NCBI GenBank assembly: GCA_030917985.1
Contig: JAUPTR010000271.1
Location: forward strand, 1 to 5,557
DNA from: Pseudomonadota bacterium
Lineage (GTDB): Bacteria; Pseudomonadota; Gammaproteobacteria; Burkholderiales; SCOH01
Direction of reading: 5' to 3'
Length of the DNA stretch: 5,557 bases
Part shown: positions 1-5,557 of the stretch, one piece after another
Layout: every line of letters starts with the position of its first letter
Position numbering within the stretch: position 1 is the first letter of the stretch
The notes under the pieces: model-generated
Databases searched by the model: none
What the model was told of the DNA's origin: nothing
Seen by the model: only the letters and a program-made list of their open reading frames with translations
Program-made: the position numbers and the translations under genes

Positions 1-2
1 AC

Positions 3-323
3 GGCATTCTCAAGGTCAGCCATTATCTGAATCTGGCACGCGAGAAAGGCCAGTGGCAAGCCCGCGAGCTATTGCTCCAAGGTGCGCTGGAGCGCCTGAC
101 ACCGGTGCTGATGACAGCCTCGGTGGCGGCACTGGCACTCTTGCCGCTGGTCTTGTCCAGCGATGCACCGGGCAAGGAAATCCTGCATCCGGTGGCGGTA
201 GTGATTTTTGGCGGGCTGGCCTCATCCACACTGCTGGATGCCTTTATCACCCCGATCCTGTTCCAGCGTTACGGCCTGCGCCCACTGCAGCGCCTGCAGG
301 CCGCTTCCGGCCAGACTTATTGA
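3..323 (+). CDS. Heavy-metal-type RND efflux transporter (CzcA/CusA family), C-terminal 106 residues
   Basis: This is the 3' end of an inner-membrane RND pump gene that starts left of the window; the reading frame is open from base 3 and ends at TGA 321-323. Such pumps use the proton motive force to drive metal ions (Cu/Ag, or Zn/Co/Cd) out through a periplasmic adaptor and an outer-membrane channel. About 106 residues remain of a protein that is usually over 1000 long. What is visible is the family's C-terminal pattern: a cytoplasmic loop, then GALERLTPVLMTA leading into a transmembrane helix (roughly fragment residues 33-50), then APGKEILHPVAVVIFGGL running into the last helix, and a short cytoplasmic tail. 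The 'ERLTPVLMTA' and 'VIFGGL.SSTLLD' segments are typical of the heavy-metal subgroup rather than of drug pumps such as AcrB. The metal cannot be told, because the diagnostic helix-4 region is outside the window. A small exported-protein gene follows after 17 bases, probably in the same operon. Confidence 0.93.
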   Translation, partial: GILKVSHYLNLAREKGQWQARELLLQGALERLTPVLMTASVAALALLPLVLSSDAPGKEILHPVAVVIFGGLASSTLLDAFITPILFQRYGLRPLQRLQAASGQTY

Positions 324-326
324 TAC

Positions 327-333
327 GAGAGGA
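327..333 (+). promoter_or_regulatory. Ribosome-binding site of the small exported-protein gene
   Basis: The purine-rich stretch GAGAGGA ends 7 bases before ATG 341. It lies in the 17-base gap after the pump stop codon. It fixes ATG 341 as the start of the next gene, although the same frame stays open upstream through the pump gene as far as base 53. Confidence 0.8.
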
Positions 334-340
334 AAACCAG

Positions 341-742
341 ATGAAATGCTACGTGTTAATTGTTATCACCCTGCTTGCCATGCTGCCGGGCAAAATGCTG
401 CTGGCCCACGACAACGCCACACTGGATGCAATGAAGGCGCCCAATGGCGGCATGTTGCGCATGGCCGGTGCCTACCATGTGGAGCTGGTACTGCAGACCA
501 ACCAGGCAAGCGTCTATGTCAGTGATCATGCGGACAAGGCGCTGGCGGTCAGGGGCAGCAGTGCCGAGCTGACCCTGCTCGGCCCGGCTCGCCAGCAGGT
601 CCGCCTGCAGCCGGCAGGTGCCAACCTGTTACGCGGCAACATCCCGTCGCTGCCTCCGGGCACGTATCAGGCAGTATTGCGCCTGCGCATGGCCGGGCAA
701 CAAGAACAGCTGGCGCGCTTCTCCGGCGTCAGGCTGAAATAG
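341..742 (+). CDS. Small exported protein of a metal-efflux operon, probable periplasmic metal-binding protein
   Basis: A 133-residue protein. Residues 1-22 form a signal peptide: K2, a hydrophobic core YVLIVITLLAMLPG, and a likely cleavage site LLA|HD after A22, giving a mature chain of about 111 residues. There is no later hydrophobic helix, so the product should be soluble in the periplasm. The mature part resembles, from memory, short proteins and adaptor-linked domains found beside heavy-metal RND pumps. These have an APxGG motif (here APNGG, 33-37), a Y-H-V-E-L-V strand (45-50), a Y-V-x-D-H segment (59-63), a PAGANLL stretch (91-97) and a terminal L-A-R-F strand, consistent with a small beta-sandwich. 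Possible metal ligands are H23, H46 and H63, D24 and D62, and Met residues near 31-41; the mature chain has no Cys. The good ribosome-binding site and 17-base gap after the pump gene point to co-transcription with it. Exact role (chaperone, sensor or buffer) and metal are not shown by sequence; calling it metal-binding is an inference from context. Confidence 0.8.
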   Translation: MKCYVLIVITLLAMLPGKMLLAHDNATLDAMKAPNGGMLRMAGAYHVELVLQTNQASVYVSDHADKALAVRGSSAELTLLGPARQQVRLQPAGANLLRGNIPSLPPGTYQAVLRLRMAGQQEQLARFSGVRLK

Positions 743-797
743 ACACACGGGCGGCCAATCAGCCGGATCAAGGCACAGCAACCTGCCTGTAGAAAAG

Positions 798-825
798 AAA
801 AAAGCCCATTTGCATGGGCTTTTTT
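798..825. terminator. Bidirectional intrinsic terminator between convergent operons
   Basis: A perfect inverted repeat: 798-809 pairs with 814-825 around the four-base loop TTGC. The GC-containing part of the stem is GCCCAT/ATGGGC, preceded by six A and followed by six T. Read rightward it ends the pump operon 56 bases after its last stop codon. Read leftward it ends the tldD operon 23 bases after the tldD stop, where the T tract is extended by a further T-rich stretch (complement of 791-797). One hairpin thus appears to serve both strands. Confidence 0.9.
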
Positions 826-847
826 CAGATTCCCACACGGCCAGGTG

Positions 848-2338
848 TCAGCCGGTGCCGCCCACTGTCAGGCCGCCGTCAATACGCAAGGTGGGCTGGC
901 CGACGCCAACCGGCACACTCTGCCCCTCTTTGCCGCAAGTACCGACACCGGGGTCGAGCTGCATGTCGTTGCCGATCATGCTGACACGGGTCAGCACATC
1001 AGGGCCGTTGCCAATCAAGGTGGCACCTTTTACCGGATAGCTGATCTTGCCATCCTCGATCATGTAGGCTTCTGCGGCAGAAAAGACAAACTTGCCGCTG
1101 GTGATATCGACCTGACCACCACCAAAATTGGCAGCGTAGATGCCATGTTTAACCGAGGCGATGATTTCTTCCGGCGATTTGTCGCCGTTCAGCATGTAGG
1201 TGTTGGTCATGCGCGGCATCGGAATATGCGCATAACTCTCGCGCCGGGCATTGCCGGTTACCGGCACCCCCATCAGACGGGCATTCAGCGAATCCTGCAG
1301 ATACCCTTTCAGCACGCCATTTTCGATCAGCACCGTGCACTGCGTCGGATTGCCTTCGTCGTCGACGTTGAGCGAGCCACGGCGGCGGGCCAGGGTGCCA
1401 TCATCCACAACGGTGACGCCTGATGCTGCCACTTTTTCGCCGATACGGTTGGAAAAGGCCGAGCTGCCCTTGCGGTTGAAATCACCTTCAAGGCCATGGC
1501 CAATCGCCTCATGCAACAGGATGCCCGGCCAGCCGGCACCCAGCACAACCGTCATTTCACCTGCCGGAGCGGGCTTGGCAGAGAGATTCACGACGGCCTG
1601 ATGCACCGCTTTTTGCGCATAGTCGCGCAACACGTCATCGGTAAAGTAGGCGTAATCAAAACGGCCACCGCCACCGGCGCTACCCTGCTCACGCAACCCA
1701 CCCGATTCAACAATCACCTGCAAACCAAGCCGCACCAGCGGCCGGATGTCTGCCGCACGCAGGCCATCATGGCGGGCAATCAGCACCACTTCGTACTCGG
1801 CAGCCAGATGCGCCATCACCTGTGTGACACGGCTATCCAGACTGCGGGCAATCTGTTCCAGGCGTTCCAGCAAGGCCACCTTGTCGGCATCGGCCAGGCT
1901 GGCAATCGGATCGTTTGGCAAATACAGCTCTCGGGCAGCAGGCTTGGTGAGCACGCCCAGCGCCCGCCCGGCCCCCTGGCGACCAATGGCACGTGTCGCT
2001 TGTGCCGCCTGCGAGAGTGCCGGCAGGCTGATATCATCGGAATAGGCAAAGGCGGTTTTTTCCCCGGCAACAGCCCTGACTCCCACGCCCTGATCGATGT
2101 TGAAGCTGCCGGACTTGACAATGCCTTCTTCCAGGCTCCAGCCCTCGGCCCGGCTGTACTGAAAATACAGATCGGCGTAATCCACCTGATGGGTCATGAT
2201 CTGGGCAAAAACATCGTCCAGCTGACGGTCATCCAGGCCGTATGGTGTCAACAGGCAGGCATGCGCGGTGTTGTAGAGAGACTGCTGGCCGGGCATGTAA
2301 ATGCCGCTTTCAGTTGCAGTGACAGTGTGGCGATTCAT
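848..2338 (-). CDS. tldD: Metalloprotease subunit TldD
   Basis: A complete 496-residue TldD, the catalytic partner in the TldD/TldE (PmbA) zinc metalloprotease. In E. coli this cytoplasmic heterodimer degrades unfolded peptides, processes the microcin B17 precursor and affects the CcdA antitoxin. The N-terminal half carries DYADLYFQ (53-60) and the glycine-rich GSAGGGGRFDY (199-209). The metal site is HEAIGH at 276-281 (the family's HExxxH), followed by GLEGDFNRKG, with the conserved GTCGKEGQS containing C468 near the C-terminus. Other family blocks are RRESYAHIPMPRMTNTYML (365-383), NFGGGQVDITSGKFVFS (404-420), and the terminal LTVGGTG. All expected metal ligands are present, so it should be active. 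The chosen start, ATG 2338, has GGAG eight bases upstream. M15 would give a length closer to E. coli TldD (481 residues) but has no clear ribosome-binding site. It is last in the operon, 5 bases after the membrane-protein gene. No tldE/pmbA lies in the window. Confidence 0.97.
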   Translation of the reverse strand: MNRHTVTATESGIYMPGQQSLYNTAHACLLTPYGLDDRQLDDVFAQIMTHQVDYADLYFQYSRAEGWSLEEGIVKSGSFNIDQGVGVRAVAGEKTAFAYSDDISLPALSQAAQATRAIGRQGAGRALGVLTKPAARELYLPNDPIASLADADKVALLERLEQIARSLDSRVTQVMAHLAAEYEVVLIARHDGLRAADIRPLVRLGLQVIVESGGLREQGSAGGGGRFDYAYFTDDVLRDYAQKAVHQAVVNLSAKPAPAGEMTVVLGAGWPGILLHEAIGHGLEGDFNRKGSSAFSNRIGEKVAASGVTVVDDGTLARRRGSLNVDDEGNPTQCTVLIENGVLKGYLQDSLNARLMGVPVTGNARRESYAHIPMPRMTNTYMLNGDKSPEEIIASVKHGIYAANFGGGQVDITSGKFVFSAAEAYMIEDGKISYPVKGATLIGNGPDVLTRVSMIGNDMQLDPGVGTCGKEGQSVPVGVGQPTLRIDGGLTVGGTG

Positions 2339-2343
2339 GATGA

Positions 2344-2859
2344 TTACTCCAGCCGATCGCGATGACGGCGCAATCGGGCAAAATCCAGTGTGGGCCGCAG
2401 CGGCTGGTATTCCGGTGTCTCCGGCTCGCCCTGCTGCAGATAGAGGGTTTTCTGCGATATTAACCTGTTAATGCTGTGCCGGGTAAACGGCACTGCCACG
2501 CTCCAGGCAATAAAAATACCGGCAAGGTAGCGCAGGGTCAGCAACAGTTGCATCTCCCAACCCAGCAGCACCGCGCCGGAAAGATGCTTGACCGGCCACA
2601 TGGCCATGAAGATCAGCAGCCCGAATGCCACGCTGGCATGATTCAGCGTCAGGTCAAAGCGCAGCAGGAGGAAATAACTGCCGGCGCCGACCAGCAAAGA
2701 CGCGACAACCAGCAGCGGCAATACCGGGGCATTGCGCATGGTATGCAACAGCAGCGCCAGGCTCAGCAGCAACAGCAACCACCAGTAGCGGCGCAGCAAC
2801 AGCAAGAAGCGCAGCTGGCTGGCAGCAAAATGAGCCGGGTCGGAAGCAAAAATCCGCAT
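2344..2859 (-). CDS. Unrecognised small integral membrane protein (171 residues)
   Basis: I do not recognise a family. The chain has a short N-terminal tail (1-17), then a very leucine-rich hydrophobic stretch (about 18-40, with an internal RRYWW), a second segment at about 45-66 ending in YFLLL, and hydrophobic stretches at about 75-90 and 94-122. This gives probably four membrane helices. A basic, cytoplasm-like C-terminal tail (127-171) ends in RLRRHRDRLE. Positive charges (R23, R24, R42, R67, K91, R110, R127) fall between segments. No catalytic motif, signal-peptide cleavage site or conserved metal motif is evident. It lies between the Nit-type hydrolase gene (2 bases after its stop: TAA-TC-ATG) and tldD (5 bases before its start), so it is surely co-transcribed with them. 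No Shine-Dalgarno sequence is visible before ATG 2859, so translation probably depends on ribosomes arriving from the hydrolase gene. The opposite strand reads as a Gln-rich frame only because of the CTG leucine codons. Confidence 0.85.
   Translation of the reverse strand: MRIFASDPAHFAASQLRFLLLLRRYWWLLLLLSLALLLHTMRNAPVLPLLVVASLLVGAGSYFLLLRFDLTLNHASVAFGLLIFMAMWPVKHLSGAVLLGWEMQLLLTLRYLAGIFIAWSVAVPFTRHSINRLISQKTLYLQQGEPETPEYQPLRPTLDFARLRRHRDRLE
2347..2350 (-). promoter_or_regulatory. Ribosome-binding site of tldD, inside the end of the upstream gene
   Basis: GGAG on the minus strand, eight bases before the tldD ATG. It is made of the last Leu and Glu codons (CTG GAG) of the membrane-protein gene, directly before its TAA stop. 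A ribosome finishing the upstream gene would therefore stop on top of this site, which suggests translational coupling. It supports ATG 2338 over the internal M15 as start. Confidence 0.75.
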
Positions 2860-2861
2860 GA

Positions 2862-3722
2862 TTACAGGCTGCGGTGCTGCAACGCCGGCAGACTGTCACG
2901 CAGGCGTTGCTGGTACTCGGGATTGATATTGGCAATCACCACCCCGGAGCCGCGCGGCAATCGATCCAGCACTACGCCCCAGGGGTCCACAATCATGCTG
3001 TTGCCGTGGGTTTCGCGGCCATTGAGATGATAGCCCCCCTGCCCTGCAGCGATGACATAAGCCAGATTCTCGATCGCCCGCGCCCGCACCAGCACCTCCC
3101 AGTGTGCCTTGCCGGTGGTTTCGGTAAATGCCGACGGCACCACGATCAGATCCACCGGATGCATCGCCCGATACAACTCGGGAAAACGCAGATCGTAACA
3201 AATCGACAGCCCCAGGCGGCCAAATGGCGTATCCAGCACAACCACCTGCTTGCCGGGCTGGATGGTGCGTTCTTCCTGATACTGCTCCATGCCCATCTGC
3301 AGGCCGAACAGGTGAATCTTGTCATAACGGGCGACACGCTTGCCCTTGTTGTCGTACACCAGACAACTGTTGAACACCTTGTCCGGTGAATCACATGCCA
3401 GCGGCACCGATCCGCCGACAATCCACATATCGTGCAATTTGGCCTGCTCGGCCAGAAAGCGCTGAATCGGCCCCTTGCCGTCGACTTCGCGGACTTCAAC
3501 CTTGTCGGTGTCCCGCATGCCCATGATGGCAAAATACTCCGGCAGCACAGCCAGTTTCGCGCCCTGTCGTGCGGCCATTTCCAGCAGCATTTCTGCTTCG
3601 GAAAGATTGGCCGCGACACTCGGACCAGACGCCATCTGGATGGCGGCTACACGCAATGCGGCGGTTGCGGCGCCGGAGCGGGTTTTCTTGCTGGCATTGG
3701 CACTGCGTGCGCGAGTCGACAT
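2862..3722 (-). CDS. Nitrilase-superfamily carbon-nitrogen hydrolase, Nit1/YbeM-like amidase
   Basis: A complete 286-residue cytoplasmic amidase of the nitrilase superfamily. The catalytic set is visible: E62 in LPEYF, K135 in RYDKIHLF, nucleophile C175 in SICYDLRFPELYR, and the auxiliary acid E150 in QEERTIQPG. Further family blocks are PSAFTETTGKAHWEVLVRARAIEN (197-220), AAGQGGYH (225-232) and GNSMIVDPWG (240-249). The YDKIHLF and CYDLRFPELYR forms fit the Nit1/Nit2 branch. Its bacterial members include deaminated-glutathione amidase (E. coli YbeM) and omega-amidase, both metabolite-repair or transamination clean-up enzymes. I favour the former from memory of family patterns, but the substrate cannot be settled here. 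The start ATG 3722 has GAGGA eight bases upstream, which leaves a 22-residue basic, Ser/Ala-rich extension before the usual first strand LRVAAIQM. The gene follows yhdP by 11 bases and precedes a small membrane-protein gene by 2. The order yhdP - nit - tldD is a recurring proteobacterial arrangement. Confidence 0.95.
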   Translation of the reverse strand: MSTRARSANASKKTRSGAATAALRVAAIQMASGPSVAANLSEAEMLLEMAARQGAKLAVLPEYFAIMGMRDTDKVEVREVDGKGPIQRFLAEQAKLHDMWIVGGSVPLACDSPDKVFNSCLVYDNKGKRVARYDKIHLFGLQMGMEQYQEERTIQPGKQVVVLDTPFGRLGLSICYDLRFPELYRAMHPVDLIVVPSAFTETTGKAHWEVLVRARAIENLAYVIAAGQGGYHLNGRETHGNSMIVDPWGVVLDRLPRGSGVVIANINPEYQQRLRDSLPALQHRSL

Positions 3723-3730
3723 CGTGTGAA

Positions 3731-3735
3731 TCCTC
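3731..3735 (-). promoter_or_regulatory. Ribosome-binding site of the hydrolase gene, overlapping the yhdP stop codon
   Basis: GAGGA on the minus strand, eight bases before ATG 3722. It overlaps the yhdP stop (TGA at 3736-3734, reading TGAGGATT). This supports the start that includes the 22-residue N-terminal extension and suggests coupled translation with yhdP. Confidence 0.75.
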
Positions 3736-5557
3736 AGTTGCTGTAGGGCGAATTATTCCTGGCAGCCTCAGCCGCGGCATCCTTGCCGGAATTCAATACG
3801 GCACTCCCCAGTTTCTCAACCTTCGGGTCTTGCCATTTCCCGCTCAAACGATATTCATAAGCCATCAGTTGGCCCAGCGGGTCTTTCAACATTTTCTGCA
3901 GCACCAATGCGGTCAGGCCAATCACCGGGCTAACCACAAAACCGGCGGCAATCGATACGCCGTCACCAATCACCGGCACCACTTTCACATTCAGCAATTG
4001 CGACTGGTTCAGCAGGTCGATGTCGCCTTTCATGCTCACCACCGCAGCCGGGCCGACGATGCTGAAGTTGTCGGTATGCATCACGCCGCGGTTGACATCA
4101 AAACGCCCGGCAATCGCATCAAACGCGAAGCCCTCGCTGAACACATCGCGAAAATCCAGCGTCATCCGCCGCGGCAGTGCCTGCAGGCTGACAATGCCCA
4201 GCAGCCTGCCGACGCCGGGCTCGACCTTGGCAAACTGGCCACTTTTCGCCTCCAGCTCGAAACTGCCGCTCAGGCTTGCCAGATCAGGTGCATACGGGCT
4301 ACCAACCCAGGCCAGCTGACCGGATATTTTTGCCCCACCACGGCGCACGGTATCGGCCAGGCCAAAACGGCCGAGAAACTTGCCGACATCATCACTTTCC
4401 AGGCGCACATTCATTTTTGAACCGGGCACCCGGCTGCGATAATCCCAACTGCCGTCAAGCTCCATGCGCCCGTCCGAGGCAATCGTCGCAAAACGCTCGA
4501 TCTGCAGCAGCTCGCCTTTGGGTGCGGCTTTCAGCTCCAGTCTGCCGAGGCTTCTTTCTTTATATTGCAAATTCTCGATTTCAACATCCACAACCGGCCA
4601 AGAGGGGTTACCGCGCTCTGCCGCCACAGCCGGGGATTCGGCGGCAGGCGGCTCCTGCAGAGGCAGGTTCAGACGCTTCAGGCGTGCAGTCAGGCGCCCC
4701 GGCCCCTGATCGCTGTAGCTGAATGAGCCGTTCAACTCGCGGCTCTGCACCGCCCCTGACCAGACCTGGCCATCAGAGCCGGCCCACAGACGCAGGTCGT
4801 TCAAACGTTTGCCATACAGATCAAGCTGGCCGATGCGGAAATCATTCACATTCACGCTGCCGCCCCCGGCGCTGCCCAGCATGCCGAGCAAGGGTGTCCA
4901 GGCATCCACGCCGACATACGGCAGATTGCCACTCAGCGCCAGGCCTGCCTTGCCAGGCAGCTGGGAAATAACCGCACCACTGCGTCCACCCGCCTCAGCA
5001 GCGGGGTTAAGGGTCAGCGCACCACGCAGCAGGCGCCGCTGCTGATACAGCAAATCAGCCAGCAGCGCACGGTCATAACGAATCTGCCAGCGGCTTTGCT
5101 CATCATTCACCGCACGCATCTGGATACGCAGCGGGCGGCTGTCGCCAGCCTGCTTGCGCAGCGGCGGCGGCAAATCCAGTTGCGCGCCCTGCAGATTGCT
5201 TTCCAGCCACCAGTCGGCATTGCCCTTGCGCGCGTTAATGCCCAGGCTATAACGCACATCGCCGCGTGCATAACGCCAGACCGGGTCGGGATAGGCTTGA
5301 GACAGCCCGGCTACGGTGGCGTTGCCGGCAGCCTGCAACTGAATGCTGCCATCGGCAGCTGTGTCACCGGTCAATGTCAGCTTGCCCCCCAGCCCACGTG
5401 CCGTCACCGCAGGCACCCTGAGGCTGCGCTCGGTAAAATGTACGCTGCCGTGCACCTGCTCCAGCGATGGAATGCCCCGACCCAGATACAGCTGGTTGCC
5501 GGCGAACATCAGCTGGCCATTGACACGGGTGCCATCGGCATCGTCCAGGGGCACGTC
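3734..5557 (-). CDS. yhdP: YhdP, AsmA-like envelope protein, C-terminal 607 residues
   Basis: The C-terminal part of a very long AsmA-like protein whose start lies beyond the right edge; E. coli YhdP is about 1266 residues, so roughly half is present. YhdP is anchored in the inner membrane, spans the periplasm as a beta-rich groove, and with TamB and YdbH moves phospholipid to the outer membrane. The fragment is dominated by alternating beta-strand segments (for example 43-85, 320-350, 380-440 from the first visible residue). It ends with the family hallmark GVGRLLGIVSLQALPRRM (448-465), LDFRDVFSEGFAFD (467-480), the DNFSIVGPAAVVSMKGDIDL block (about 496-515), a hydrophobic stretch GVSIAAGFVVSPVIGLTALVLQKML (533-557), and DPLGQLMAYEYRLSGKWQDP (559-578). 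A Pro/Ala/Glu-rich linker (EPPAAESPAVAAERG) lies near 302-316. A polar tail of about 25 residues closes the protein. The GTG at 5554 is an internal valine codon, not a start. It is the most upstream gene seen of the nit - membrane protein - tldD operon; the promoter must lie outside the window. Confidence 0.95.
   Translation of the reverse strand, partial: DVPLDDADGTRVNGQLMFAGNQLYLGRGIPSLEQVHGSVHFTERSLRVPAVTARGLGGKLTLTGDTAADGSIQLQAAGNATVAGLSQAYPDPVWRYARGDVRYSLGINARKGNADWWLESNLQGAQLDLPPPLRKQAGDSRPLRIQMRAVNDEQSRWQIRYDRALLADLLYQQRRLLRGALTLNPAAEAGGRSGAVISQLPGKAGLALSGNLPYVGVDAWTPLLGMLGSAGGGSVNVNDFRIGQLDLYGKRLNDLRLWAGSDGQVWSGAVQSRELNGSFSYSDQGPGRLTARLKRLNLPLQEPPAAESPAVAAERGNPSWPVVDVEIENLQYKERSLGRLELKAAPKGELLQIERFATIASDGRMELDGSWDYRSRVPGSKMNVRLESDDVGKFLGRFGLADTVRRGGAKISGQLAWVGSPYAPDLASLSGSFELEAKSGQFAKVEPGVGRLLGIVSLQALPRRMTLDFRDVFSEGFAFDAIAGRFDVNRGVMHTDNFSIVGPAAVVSMKGDIDLLNQSQLLNVKVVPVIGDGVSIAAGFVVSPVIGLTALVLQKMLKDPLGQLMAYEYRLSGKWQDPKVEKLGSAVLNSGKDAAAEAARNNSPYSN

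Noticed and set aside
53..742. Longer 229-residue version of the small exported protein starting near base 53
   Set aside because: The extra N-terminal part overlaps the RND pump gene in another frame and would bury the clear signal peptide. ATG 341 has a good ribosome-binding site and is followed directly by that signal peptide.
743..797. Possible small gene or promoter between the exported-protein gene and the terminator
   Set aside because: No open frame with a ribosome-binding site and no recognisable -35/-10 pair could be supported in this 55-base stretch; it reads as a plain 3' untranslated region.
848..1423. Plus-strand frame of 192 residues antisense to the tldD 3' end
   Set aside because: It lies fully within the conserved C-terminal half of TldD on the other strand; no start signal or family similarity is visible.
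1496..2365. Long plus-strand open frame of 289 residues antisense to tldD
   Set aside because: The minus-strand frame is an unmistakable full-length TldD. The antisense frame shows no recognisable motif and is an expected by-product of biased codon use in G+C-rich DNA.
2745..2815. CAG/CAA-rich run resembling a trinucleotide repeat
   Set aside because: The units are irregular and are explained by leucine codons of a transmembrane segment; there is no uniform tandem array.
2476..3030. Plus-strand frame coding a strikingly Gln-rich 184-residue protein
   Set aside because: It lies opposite the Leu-rich membrane-protein gene; CTG leucine codons read as CAG glutamine on the other strand. It also crosses two well-supported minus-strand genes and has no ribosome-binding site or family resemblance.
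3569..4420. Plus-strand open frame of 283 residues across the hydrolase and yhdP
   Set aside because: It overlaps the start of the hydrolase gene and the conserved YhdP C-terminus on the other strand; its product has no domain-like pattern.

Overview
The window looks like a chromosomal segment of a Gram-negative proteobacterium with fairly high G+C (roughly 58-60% by eye). It encodes an RND efflux pump and a YhdP/AsmA-type envelope protein, both outer-membrane-lineage features. The neighbouring order yhdP - nitrilase-like hydrolase - tldD is the order I recall from beta- and gammaproteobacteria such as Pseudomonas. My impression is a betaproteobacterium, perhaps near Chromobacteriaceae/Neisseriales, but this rests on general protein resemblance only.

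Layout. (1) Plus strand, 1-742: the C-terminal end of a heavy-metal-type (CzcA/CusA-like) RND transporter, then after 17 bases a small exported protein of the kind that accompanies such pumps. This is the 3' end of a metal-efflux operon. (2) 743-847: a short convergent intergenic region with one perfect 12-bp hairpin flanked by A and T tracts, able to serve as a terminator in both directions. (3) Minus strand, 5557-848: a tightly packed operon read right to left. It holds the C-terminal half of yhdP, a Nit-family carbon-nitrogen hydrolase, an unrecognised 171-residue membrane protein, and tldD. The gaps between these genes are 11, 2 and 5 bases. The ribosome-binding sites of the hydrolase gene and of tldD sit on the last codons or stop codon of the gene upstream, so translational coupling is likely.

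Functionally, the plus-strand pair would export or buffer metal in the periplasm. In the minus-strand operon, YhdP acts in envelope lipid homeostasis, the hydrolase is probably a metabolite-repair amidase, and TldD is one half of the TldD/TldE metalloprotease; no tldE/pmbA is visible here. Nothing in the window is clearly a new system. The least explained part is the small membrane protein between the hydrolase and tldD. The most testable idea is that the small pump-associated protein may have an N-terminal histidine once processed and bind copper or a similar metal. I saw no tRNA, rRNA, CRISPR array, insertion sequence or attachment site, and no gene-free stretch over about 105 bases.
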